This document shows, one piece after another, positions 43,201-51,369 of a stretch of DNA of 64,000 bases. The first letter of the stretch is position 1. Each line of letters begins with the position of its first letter. Source of the DNA: Pedobacter sp. MC2016-24. Lineage in GTDB: Bacteria; Bacteroidota; Bacteroidia; Sphingobacteriales; Sphingobacteriaceae. Position numbers and translations under genes: made by a program. Below the pieces are notes generated by a model. The model was given only the letters and a program-made list of their open reading frames with translations. It searched no databases and was not told where the DNA came from. The stretch spans positions 248,001 through 312,000 of the forward strand of contig NZ_JADFBX010000001.1 of assembly GCF_015223055.1 (NCBI RefSeq). The letters run 5' to 3'.

Positions 43201-44571
43201 ATGATTACAAACGAAACTATAGTTGCTTTATCTACACCTCCTGGAATTGGGGCTATAGGCGTAATTCGTTTATCCGGTAAAGACGCCATCTCCATCACCG
43301 ATTCTGTTTTTTCTGGTAAAAACCTGATCGATCAGGATTCGCATACCATTCATTTTGGCTTAATTAAAGACGGAAATGTAGTTATAGACGAGGTATTGGT
43401 TAGCTTATTTGTAGCGCCAAAATCCTATACCAAAGAAAATGTGGTAGAAATCTCCTGCCACGGATCGAATTACATCATCCAACAGATCATTAGTTTATTG
43501 ATACGGAAAGGAGCTTCAGCAGCGAAACCCGGCGAGTTTACACTCAGGGCATTTTTGAACGGAGGCTTAGACCTTTCTCAGGCTGAAGCGGTTGCGGACT
43601 TGATCTCATCAGATTCTGCAGCTGCCCATAATGTTGCCATGAACCAGCTTCGTGGTGGTTTTAGTACAGAATTAAACGTATTACGTGAACAGCTGATCCA
43701 TTTTGCCTCCATGATTGAACTGGAACTAGATTTTGCTGAGGAAGATGTTGAATTTGCAAACCGCGATCAGTTGCAGACGCTAATCGATAAAATAACCGTC
43801 GTATTGAATAAGCTGATCCGGTCCTTTGAATTGGGGAATGTCATCAAAACAGGGATCAATACTGTCATTGCCGGCCGTCCAAATGCTGGTAAATCAACCT
43901 TGTTAAATGCCTTGTTGAATGAAGACCGGGCTATAGTCAGTGAAATAGCGGGGACAACAAGGGATACGATCGAGGAAGTTTTGAATATCAATGGGATTAA
44001 TTTCAGGTTAATAGACACCGCTGGTATACGCGAAGCCACAGACACAATTGAGGCGATCGGTGTAGAAAAAACCATGCAAAAAATCAACCAGTCTGCCTTA
44101 TTGGTATATCTGTTTGATGTTATTAATCTGAGTGCATCAGAAATCAAAGAGGATATCATGCGGCTATATAAGCCAGGAGTAGCTTTCGTTGCAGTAGCGA
44201 ATAAAATAGACCTATCGTACAGCGATCGTTTAAAAGAGCTTAAATTACCTGCAGAAATCCAATTTATCGCAATTTCTGCTAAAGAAAATCATCAAATTGA
44301 AGAACTGAAACAGCTGTTGTATGACACTGCTGTAGGAGATCAGCTGTCTGACAACCATACTATGGTAACCAATATCAGACATGTTGAAGCTTTACAAAGA
44401 ACAAGAACTGCTTTAGCAAGTGTATCCAATGGATTAGATAATCCGGTAACCTCCGATTTTCTGGCCATGGATATCAAGCAGGCTTTATACTATCTGGGCG
44501 AAATTACAGGCCAGGTTACGACGGATGATTTATTGGAAAACATCTTCAGCAAGTTCTGTATCGGAAAGTAA
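43201..44571 (+). CDS. mnmE: tRNA modification GTPase MnmE
   Basis: GTPase that, with MnmG, installs the carboxymethylaminomethyl group on wobble uridine 34. The 456-residue protein has the N-terminal tetrahydrofolate-binding domain (IVALSTPPGIGAIGVIRLSG), the long helical domain, and an inserted G domain. The G domain carries P-loop GRPNAGKST (225-233), TTRD, DTAGIR and NKID. The C-terminus ends FSKFCIGK with the conserved cysteine. All motifs are intact and length is normal. Single-gene unit, divergent from the AI-2E family permease. Confidence 0.97.
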   Translation: MITNETIVALSTPPGIGAIGVIRLSGKDAISITDSVFSGKNLIDQDSHTIHFGLIKDGNVVIDEVLVSLFVAPKSYTKENVVEISCHGSNYIIQQIISLLIRKGASAAKPGEFTLRAFLNGGLDLSQAEAVADLISSDSAAAHNVAMNQLRGGFSTELNVLREQLIHFASMIELELDFAEEDVEFANRDQLQTLIDKITVVLNKLIRSFELGNVIKTGINTVIAGRPNAGKSTLLNALLNEDRAIVSEIAGTTRDTIEEVLNINGINFRLIDTAGIREATDTIEAIGVEKTMQKINQSALLVYLFDVINLSASEIKEDIMRLYKPGVAFVAVANKIDLSYSDRLKELKLPAEIQFIAISAKENHQIEELKQLLYDTAVGDQLSDNHTMVTNIRHVEALQRTRTALASVSNGLDNPVTSDFLAMDIKQALYYLGEITGQVTTDDLLENIFSKFCIGK

Positions 44572-44633
44572 ACGTGCATGCATCCAGGGCATACTATCTT
44601 TTTTGGATACCAGCTCGCCATTGTTTACCCTTA

Positions 44634-45446
44634 CTAATCTTCGTATAATGTCATGCGTTCATTAATCAAGACTTCAACAGGCGTATAAATGCTGCGTATT
44701 AAATCGGTCTTTTTTAAATGGTTGTCATTAGATAACAGGGAAACCCGATCTACTATAAACTTTAGCTTTAATTGATCTGAAAGCCCTTTAAATTTGTAAT
44801 AATAATTCACTTCCCCTTCCTTTCCTGCAAATTCTGAGTAAGTACCGGTAATTCTCACTTTATTTTTAGTTTGAAAATCCATGGTGAATTCTTTAATTCC
44901 AGGCTTCAAGTCCCATTTTGGATCCCTCGGACAACACGAAGAACCATAACCTTCACGATAATACACTTTCATCAGGCTTTTTTCTCGAACCGGTTTTGCC
45001 GCAAATTCCATTTTAGGGAAACCACCCATAATGACCAAACTGTCTTTAATTACGGCTTCATTTTCCCTATTCAATTGATAAACAATAGAACTGGCTATGG
45101 GCTCACCAACTGGTGAGTCGCGGGAAACTTCATCATAATATTTCCAATTGGGTGTAATCACCGTTAGCCTGCGAAACTCAGGATAAATTCCAGTCAGTAA
45201 ATCCAAGGGTACCCTTGTGGAAACAAAAACCACAGGGATATCCATTTTCCCAGAAATCATGCGCGTAAACAGAAAATTCTTACCATCGGTAACCACATCA
45301 TTATCCGTTATTTCCAGCACATTTTTATACGTAGTATCTGGAATATTCGTAGATACGGCTTGATTTTCCACCTGTTGAGCGCAAGAGGTACCTGCCAACA
45401 TCCCCAGAGAAACTAAAGTTAATTTTACACAATTGTTAATTGCCAT
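44634..45446 (-). CDS. Lipoprotein of unknown function
   Basis: 270-residue protein. The ATG at 45446 starts a lipoprotein-like signal (MAINNCVKLTLVSLGMLAGTSC); longer frames reaching 45611 would overlap the neighbouring gene and its promoter. The mature part has no family I recognise; it includes GYGSSCCPRDPKWDL with adjacent cysteines and a repeated YYYKFKG-type beta pattern near the C-terminus. It converges with mnmE and is divergent from the XAC2610-like gene. Secreted beta-rich protein; role unknown. Confidence 0.72.
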   Translation of the reverse strand: MAINNCVKLTLVSLGMLAGTSCAQQVENQAVSTNIPDTTYKNVLEITDNDVVTDGKNFLFTRMISGKMDIPVVFVSTRVPLDLLTGIYPEFRRLTVITPNWKYYDEVSRDSPVGEPIASSIVYQLNRENEAVIKDSLVIMGGFPKMEFAAKPVREKSLMKVYYREGYGSSCCPRDPKWDLKPGIKEFTMDFQTKNKVRITGTYSEFAGKEGEVNYYYKFKGLSDQLKLKFIVDRVSLLSNDNHLKKTDLIRSIYTPVEVLINERMTLYED

Positions 45447-45528
45447 TTCTTGTTTGTCTGATCTTAAAAAGATGATTGATAATCTTATACTAATGATACT
45501 TTGGTAAAGTGTAACAAAGAAAGTCCTG

Positions 45529-45556
45529 TTTGGTTTTAACCACAGCAATAAATTTG
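45529..45556 (+). promoter_or_regulatory. Promoter of the XAC2610-like gene
   Basis: TTTG (45529-45532), a 16-base spacer, then TAAATTTG (45549-45556): a good match to the Bacteroidota -33/-7 form. The start codons at 45590 or 45617 lie 33 or 60 bases downstream. Confidence 0.55.
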
Positions 45557-45616
45557 TATAAGTAAAAGCATTACAAACTGGCACAATTGATGCTCCCAAA
45601 AAACAAATCACCTACT

Positions 45617-46489
45617 ATGAAGAATTATTCTCTCCTTAAAAACAACTCAAATCATTTCATAAATGCCCTTGCTGCGCTCGTTTTCTTCCTCCTAAGCATT
45701 GTAGCGGAAGCAAAAGCCCAATCCTACAGCCTTAGATCGAACACCGACAAACCTTTCAGCCTCCGACTGCACACCGGAGCACAAGGCCAGGGTGCCCTGG
45801 TACAATATACTGGTCAGAAAGAAATCATCCCCTTACGTCTGAAATCCTTAAAAAACAATGTGGTTAAAAAGATCGCATCAACAACATTTATCTGGGAAGA
45901 AATCTACCGGGGAAAAGTCACCGGAAGCTACGGACTCACCAAAACTGCTGATCAAATCAGCAATATCTGGTATCAGCGAAACAAAGATGGCAAACGCTTT
46001 GTCTTGAGTCCGGTAGTCAAACCTGAAGGCAGCCAGGAAGATGATAAAGTTTTATTACACAACGTCCTCTTCACCTTCAACAGCAGCGTAGATGACAATT
46101 TAACCATCAAATACCCCAATGGAAAACAAACCATACAGGAGCTTCATGGATTTGACAACCCAAATGCGTCCAGAAACTGTTTAATTAACGACTATAATTT
46201 TGATGGCTATCAAGATCTGGCCTTCTCCATTCCCGATGCTGGAATGGGCGTTTACCGAATCTTCAGCATCTGGCTCTACAACCCGGAAACCAAACGTTTC
46301 GAAGCATTGAAAGAACCGGACTACTCGAAATCTAAATGCTCGGAACTTTGCGACGTCACAATCGACCCTAAAAAGAAACTTTTATATTCCGCTTGTCGTG
46401 GTGGAGCCCGGTGGTGGCAGGACGTATATAAGTTTGACAAAAACAAAAAAATGATCTGGGTGAAATCAGCCGAACTCACAAATCCTTAA
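45617..46489 (+). CDS. Secreted XAC2610-like protein
   Basis: 290-residue exported protein; the ATG at 45617 precedes a signal peptide (FINALAALVFFLLSIVAEAK, then AQS). An ATG nine codons earlier (45590) is also possible. The C-terminal half has the XAC2610-family pattern: CLINDYNFDGYQDLAFSIPD, GMGVYRIFSIWLYNPETKRF, then a Cys pair in CSELCDV and GGARWWQDVY. The aspartate-rich DYNFDGYQD resembles an FG-GAP or calcium-binding loop. Function unknown. A small Cys-rich protein gene follows 28 bases later. Confidence 0.75.
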   Translation: MKNYSLLKNNSNHFINALAALVFFLLSIVAEAKAQSYSLRSNTDKPFSLRLHTGAQGQGALVQYTGQKEIIPLRLKSLKNNVVKKIASTTFIWEEIYRGKVTGSYGLTKTADQISNIWYQRNKDGKRFVLSPVVKPEGSQEDDKVLLHNVLFTFNSSVDDNLTIKYPNGKQTIQELHGFDNPNASRNCLINDYNFDGYQDLAFSIPDAGMGVYRIFSIWLYNPETKRFEALKEPDYSKSKCSELCDVTIDPKKKLLYSACRGGARWWQDVYKFDKNKKMIWVKSAELTNP

Positions 46490-46517
46490 ACCATCCACAC
46501 AAACTACTTCATTAAAC

Positions 46518-47087
46518 ATGGGACAAATCTTTGAACTCATCGCAGATCAGGCACTGGAAACTTTAGACAGCTATTACACCGAATGTCACATTTGCGAAAG
46601 GGAAAACCTGGATCTTTATACTTATCAGGGCAAGTACGTCATGAAAAACGGCGAAATAGATGATGATCTATATGCCCTTTGCGAAGAATGCATTAAAAAC
46701 AAAGGAGTTAGCCACATCTGTGATTTCCAATATATCAAAACTATAGAAGGTTATTTAGAAAGTGAGAATCTCGGAGAAAACGAAAAAGAAATCCTCAAAC
46801 AGCAACTCACCGATAAATATCAAAAGACGCCAGACATTCCTATTTTCCTGCAGTACACAGACCGGCCACTTTGCTGCAAGGACATTACAGAATTCAAAGG
46901 CTACCCCCAAGACAATCCAGATCTATATCAAAAAACCGATTCTTTTATTTACTGGGAAAAGAAAACCATAGCAAGTACACCAGAAGCCTATAACTTTAAA
47001 AACACCGGCCCACCGGAGAGCCTTAGAGAAGTCGCCACCTTCCATTGTAAACACTGCAATAAAAACTATTTCACCTTTCAATTTTAA
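46518..47087 (+). CDS. Cysteine-rich, probably zinc-binding protein (CbrC-like layout)
   Basis: 189-residue cytoplasmic protein without signal peptide. Cysteine pairs are CHICE (about 23-26), CEECIKNKG (about 56-59), CCKD (about 118) and the C-terminal FHCKHCNKNY. The spacing of the first two pairs, with YTYQGKY between, and the later CCKDITEFKG recall the CbrC (UPF0167) family linked to colicin E2 tolerance. The similarity is weak and I would not assign that function. The pairs should form two zinc knuckles. Co-directional with the XAC2610-like gene. Confidence 0.6.
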   Translation: MGQIFELIADQALETLDSYYTECHICERENLDLYTYQGKYVMKNGEIDDDLYALCEECIKNKGVSHICDFQYIKTIEGYLESENLGENEKEILKQQLTDKYQKTPDIPIFLQYTDRPLCCKDITEFKGYPQDNPDLYQKTDSFIYWEKKTIASTPEAYNFKNTGPPESLREVATFHCKHCNKNYFTFQF

Positions 47088-47238
47088 GCATTGGTATAGT
47101 TCCGTGCTGTGTTTTTGCCACTTTACATGGTTTTTTTAAGGTCAAAGAAGTAAACTTAAAAAAAATAATCTTTTTAAAAATATTCGCAATAGCTGGAGCA
47201 ATCTGGCATCAATTTTAATATCTACATCTATAAAAAAT

Positions 47239-47841
47239 ATGAACATGAAAAAAACGCTAAGTATCGCAGTACTTTTACTCGTCACGCAATTGGGCTTCGC
47301 TCAATATTTTAAACTAACGCCCAATGGTTTTGTGTCAAATGACAATGGTGATTTTACGGTGGTTAATGTGCCAAATGCAAAACAAAAGGATTTGTATAAA
47401 AATGTACTAAATGTAATCAATTCGATGTACAGCAATCCACAAAAAGGACTGAATGTTGTTGAAGGTGAAAGTATCAGTTTAACAGCGTATGAAGAAAAAG
47501 CACTACCTGTAAGGCATGGCACTGGCGGTATTGGAAAAACAAATTACAAATATGACCTGTCTTACACGTTATCCTTTCTTTTTAAAGAAGGTAAAATTCG
47601 GATTAACCGTCCTACGTTTGAATGTAGACGATGGTATGAAGGAAGTTACAGACCCACAAGTGGTTGGTCTAGTAGTGGCTGGACTACACTAAATCTTGTA
47701 AAAGGCAAGAAGGATAGAATAGCTATTTATGACAAAAATGGAGAACTTATTTTAGAAGAAGCCGTTAATGGATTAAACACTCATTTTAATTCACTTTTAA
47801 AACAAATTATTGAAAAATCTCAAAATATAAATAACTGGTAA
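47239..47841 (+). CDS. Secreted DUF4468-like protein
   Basis: 200-residue exported protein with signal peptide (MKKTLSIAVLLLVTQLGFA, then QYF; the ATG at 47245 could also be the start). The body (VNVPNAKQKDLYKNVLNVIN, YDLSYTLSFLFKEGKIRI, RPTFECRRWYEG) has the DUF4468 pattern of secreted Bacteroidota proteins. The C-terminus is a helical segment (LNTHFNSLLKQIIEKS). Function unknown. It is followed within five bases by a strong terminator. Confidence 0.72.
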   Translation: MNMKKTLSIAVLLLVTQLGFAQYFKLTPNGFVSNDNGDFTVVNVPNAKQKDLYKNVLNVINSMYSNPQKGLNVVEGESISLTAYEEKALPVRHGTGGIGKTNYKYDLSYTLSFLFKEGKIRINRPTFECRRWYEGSYRPTSGWSSSGWTTLNLVKGKKDRIAIYDKNGELILEEAVNGLNTHFNSLLKQIIEKSQNINNW

Positions 47842-47845
47842 TGAA

Positions 47846-47896
47846 GGTTTATCGAAGAGTTTATTCTAGTAATATCTTCGATAAACCGACCTTTTT
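47846..47896 (+). terminator. Rho-independent terminator after the DUF4468-like gene
   Basis: A 13-bp perfect stem (arm GGTTTATCGAAGA, arms 47846-47858 and 47875-47887) followed by GACC and six T on the plus strand. It also separates the gene from the convergent TlpA gene. Confidence 0.85.
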
Positions 47897-47900
47897 TATG

Positions 47901-49061
47901 CTAAAATCCAGGCAGCTTTTCTTTAAAAATCGTCTGTAGCACAGTGTTAAGCTCTTCTCCACGCAGGTTTTTTGCAATAATTTTACCGGTAGGATCTATT
48001 AGATAATTTTCGGGAATTGCCTTTACATCGTAAATAAGCGCCGCTGAATTGTCCCATGCTTTCAGATCTGAAACCTGCAGCCAAGTTAATCCGTCGATTT
48101 TTATTGCATTTAACCATGCTTTCTTCTGAGCCATTCCGTCAAGAGAAACACTCATAATCTCCAACCCTTGTTTTTTAAACCTGTGGTATGCCTTAACAAG
48201 ATTTGGATTTTCAGCGCGGCATGGCTTACACCAGCTTGCCCAAAAGTCCAGAAATAGGTATTTTCCTTTAAATTTGCTTAGCGTAACCTTATTCCCAAAT
48301 ACATCCGGTTGCTCAAAGTCTGGGGCCTGGTCTCCGATATTGGCAGGCTTTTTACTATAGAAAGCCTTTTTCTTTTTCTCCAAAGATTCTTTGAATGAAA
48401 TGGCACGGGCACTTTGCTTGATATTAGGAGATAGTCTTTCAAAAAGTTTTGAAGCTTCATCTAGATTCTTGTCGTTCGCGATTAATGATTCAAGTACGTA
48501 AATACTTACCGGCGAAGTTAGATGGCCCGCAATGAAATCCTGATGCGATCTGTCGTAGAACTGCATCAGGGAATCTATTTTTTTAGTCGCCTGAGCGCCC
48601 GTAATTGTATGATCTTGGGAAAATGACTTTAGCACTCTTTTCATGCCATCAGTAAAAGGCTTAATCTCCCGCGTATATTTAATGTAATCGCGATTAAGAT
48701 CACCACCACTTATTTTTGAAGTGGAAAGTGAATCGCCTCCATTGATGTTTATAACACCTGATTCAAGATATAACAATAACTCATTTTCCTCACTGATTTT
48801 GTTTAGAGCGATCTTTGCGGAAGTCTTCTTAAGTATAAGCGTAGCATTGATCGGCATAACTAAGTCTCCTTTAAATTCAAAATAACCATTTTCGATTGTG
48901 GAGGAGTCAATGGACGTCTTCTTTCCAGGATAAGTGTAAGCCAGGAACATCTTTGCTGGCGATGAATAGGTTCCAACTTTTCCTTTAATTGTATACTTTA
49001 AGGACTGCGAGAAGCAAAATATTGGAAAAAGACAAAGAATAATTGTAAATCTTGTTTTCAT
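47901..49061 (-). CDS. TlpA-family thioredoxin-like protein with DUF4369 domain
   Basis: 386-residue exported thiol-disulfide oxidoreductase. Signal peptide MKTRFTIILCLFPIFCFS, a DUF4369 beta domain (YTIKGKVGTYSSPAKMFLAY) to about residue 120, a helical linker, and a C-terminal TlpA/AhpC fold. That fold has FLDFWASWCKPCRAENPNLV carrying the CxxC pair and the cis-Pro loop in KAIPENYLIDPTGK. It is the last gene of the sigma-FecR-SusC-SusD-DUF4397 operon, three bases after the DUF4397 gene. Paralogue of the genes at both ends of the window. Perhaps it reduces or protects proteins or ligands imported by the SusCD pair. Confidence 0.93.
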   Translation of the reverse strand: MKTRFTIILCLFPIFCFSQSLKYTIKGKVGTYSSPAKMFLAYTYPGKKTSIDSSTIENGYFEFKGDLVMPINATLILKKTSAKIALNKISEENELLLYLESGVININGGDSLSTSKISGGDLNRDYIKYTREIKPFTDGMKRVLKSFSQDHTITGAQATKKIDSLMQFYDRSHQDFIAGHLTSPVSIYVLESLIANDKNLDEASKLFERLSPNIKQSARAISFKESLEKKKKAFYSKKPANIGDQAPDFEQPDVFGNKVTLSKFKGKYLFLDFWASWCKPCRAENPNLVKAYHRFKKQGLEIMSVSLDGMAQKKAWLNAIKIDGLTWLQVSDLKAWDNSAALIYDVKAIPENYLIDPTGKIIAKNLRGEELNTVLQTIFKEKLPGF

Positions 49062-49064
49062 AGG

Positions 49065-49769
49065 TTAGTAGTTGGTCATACCATAAATACCGAAAGCATC
49101 AGTACCACTTGTTGTTCCAGACAAGCCCTTGATCACAAGGGTAATGTTTTTGAACCTTGATGAAGCAACACTGACCAATCCTGTGGCAGGAAGAGTATAA
49201 CTGGCAAGCAATGTTCCAGTGGAATCGCGAATCTGAAAGATATTGCCCCCTACTGCTACCCTGGTCTTTAACTCAATATTACTGAAGGCTGAAACTGATT
49301 TATATGATATATCTCTAAATATATTTACAGTCGGTGAAGATGCCAGTGTCAAAGATAGTGGCGAACTATTAACTGAACAATTCACAATTCGCACACGGAC
49401 AATACTGTCCTGGCTAAATGGCGGAATCTCATCCTTTATAAATATGCTTTCTGGTGCACTAGCAGTACCTGTCAGAAAAAGGGAATAAATACCGCCATTG
49501 ACCGTGGTTTTTATTTCATTGTAATAAGGAAAATTAGGATTGTTTGTAGGATAAAGTTTTACGGCTGTTTCGCCAGCCAAAACCTGAAATAACTTATAGC
49601 CGTATAACGTAGCGCTGTCCCTTACATTGGTATTCAATTTCACATTTCTTCCGCCTATAACGGCATCAGCAACGTTTAACGAGGCAAGTGCGGTGAAGGT
49701 TGGTCCATCCTTTTTACAGGATTGTAAACCAACCAAAAGAATAAGAATAAAGATTATATAATATTTCAT
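49065..49769 (-). CDS. DUF4397-domain lipoprotein
   Basis: 234-residue lipoprotein with signal peptide and lipobox LQSC (Cys18). The mature part matches the DUF4397 beta-sandwich pattern: LASLNVADAVIGG, VKLYPTNNPNFPYYNEIKTT, GGIYSLFLTGT, DEIPPFSQDSIVRVRIVNCS. Probably surface-exposed next to the SusCD complex and of unknown ligand. It lies between susD and the TlpA-like gene in the operon. Confidence 0.85.
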   Translation of the reverse strand: MKYYIIFILILLVGLQSCKKDGPTFTALASLNVADAVIGGRNVKLNTNVRDSATLYGYKLFQVLAGETAVKLYPTNNPNFPYYNEIKTTVNGGIYSLFLTGTASAPESIFIKDEIPPFSQDSIVRVRIVNCSVNSSPLSLTLASSPTVNIFRDISYKSVSAFSNIELKTRVAVGGNIFQIRDSTGTLLASYTLPATGLVSVASSRFKNITLVIKGLSGTTSGTDAFGIYGMTNY

Positions 49770-49848
49770 AATTAAGATTTAGATAAAAAGCAAATTGTCA
49801 GAGTTTATTTAAATGCTAAACAGCTATTAGACCATTTAGATCGGGTAC

Positions 49849-51342
49849 TTAATAACCGGGGTTTTGATGACCATTTAGCAAAGGACTACGATCAATTTCA
49901 GCTTGAGGTATTGGATAAAGCGCGTACGCACTATTCCAGTTGTTCGGGCTAGATGAAGAAATTACTTTTAACGGGGTCGCGATGGTCATCACAGCATCAA
50001 CAGTGTCTGTTCTTTTCAAATCCAACCAACGGTGACCCCATTCTGTAAACAACTCCGCCTGTCGTTCATTCATCACCGCCGTCATTGCGTCAACCGGCGA
50101 TAAGGTGGTAGAAAGGGCCGGTAGTGGATTCGGAACAGCAGTTGTTTGTGCTGCTCTTGCCCTTGCCCTAAGTACATTCAAATCTCCTATACCAGCGGCT
50201 ATCCTACCATTTCGTATTCTGGCCTCCGCCCTGATGAGGTATTGTTCTCCTAACCTCAACATTATAGAATATTCGGCTGCAGCCACATTTACACTACCGA
50301 TTTTGTATTTAGTAGGATAATAATAAGTTGTTCCAGCAGCAGAAACAGATCCAACCCAATAACCCGCCGCTCCGCGAAGATCGCCCGGTTTAAAGGCAGC
50401 CATCTGCTGACTGCTTAAATATACTGGTGTTGATGTGGTTGGGCCGCCCGTTGATAAGGTAAAAACCCTTCCTTCTGCTGTGTTGGAGAGCGTTGTCGTT
50501 CCAACCGCTTGTACAGACCAGATGGTTTCCGTACTATTTTTTAGAAAAGCTTCGTTCAGGGCTGGCAAATTGTACAAAGCACTGTTGCTGATTACAGCAG
50601 AGGCTTGGGTTTCTGCCTGCACATAGTCGCCAGTATATAGATAAGTGCGTGCCAACAATGCTGTCGCCGCCCATTTGTTCGGCCGCACGCGTTCCAATGT
50701 AGGGGCTAGTAAAGTACCATCCACATAACCCTCCCCTAAAACGGCTTGCGCCTCCTTAAGATCCTGTATCATCTGTTGATAAACCTGTGCCTTTGGCGTG
50801 CGTCCAATCTTTTGGTTTATGGTAAAGTCTGCCGATAAGGCCAGAGGTACATCGCCATATAAATTCACCAGGTAGAAGTACATAAATGCACGGGTAAACT
50901 TCATCTCGCCCAACAACTGTTGCTTTACCCGAGCAGTAAGGGAACTGGATGCATTTAAACTATTGATGGCCACATTGGCGTTAAAAATAAAGGAATAGCA
51001 TTGTTGCCATGGGGTGGCATTTGCAGGCGTCACCGAGTTTTGATAATATTTCAGCAAATCGTCATAGCCAGATGTGGAAGGTGGATAGCCAGAAAAAAGG
51101 TTAAGTTCATCAGCAGATAGGCCTGCCCTAAGCCCAATGCTCTTGAAAGGATCCGCAGGTATGTTCATGTTACTTATGGCGGCAAAGTTGCTGCTAATTG
51201 CAGCGATGGCCGTGCCATCTGAGGCAAAAGTCACCTCGTCGGTAAGTAAATTTTTAGGTAAGCCTGCATCCGTAAATTTGTTACAGGCGCTCGTTATGAT
51301 CGCCAGGCTTGTAAGTATAATTAAAGAAATTTTTAATCTCAT
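49849..51342 (-). CDS. SusD/RagB-family nutrient-binding lipoprotein
   Basis: 497-residue surface lipoprotein that caps the SusC transporter and binds the ligand. Signal peptide with lipobox ITSAC (Cys20). SusD_RagB features follow: TPWQQCYSFIFNANVAINSL, the TPR-like helices (GEMKFTRAFMYFYLVNLYGD, VPLAL), RPNKWAATALLARTYLYTGD, and the C-terminal RQAELFTEWGHRWLDLKRTD, ending ALYPIPQAEIDRSPLL and NQNPGY-like NGHQNPGY. It follows susC by 27 bases. The ligand is unknown; the operon has no glycoside hydrolase. Confidence 0.95.
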   Translation of the reverse strand: MRLKISLIILTSLAIITSACNKFTDAGLPKNLLTDEVTFASDGTAIAAISSNFAAISNMNIPADPFKSIGLRAGLSADELNLFSGYPPSTSGYDDLLKYYQNSVTPANATPWQQCYSFIFNANVAINSLNASSSLTARVKQQLLGEMKFTRAFMYFYLVNLYGDVPLALSADFTINQKIGRTPKAQVYQQMIQDLKEAQAVLGEGYVDGTLLAPTLERVRPNKWAATALLARTYLYTGDYVQAETQASAVISNSALYNLPALNEAFLKNSTETIWSVQAVGTTTLSNTAEGRVFTLSTGGPTTSTPVYLSSQQMAAFKPGDLRGAAGYWVGSVSAAGTTYYYPTKYKIGSVNVAAAEYSIMLRLGEQYLIRAEARIRNGRIAAGIGDLNVLRARARAAQTTAVPNPLPALSTTLSPVDAMTAVMNERQAELFTEWGHRWLDLKRTDTVDAVMTIATPLKVISSSSPNNWNSAYALYPIPQAEIDRSPLLNGHQNPGY

Positions 51343-51369
51343 GAGTATATTTTTAAGTTTAATGCCTTG

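Noticed and set aside
44572..44633. Possible extension of the lipoprotein beyond its stop through a frameshift after 44634
   Set aside because: The alternative frame has an in-frame stop just upstream and then runs antisense into conserved mnmE; most likely chance.
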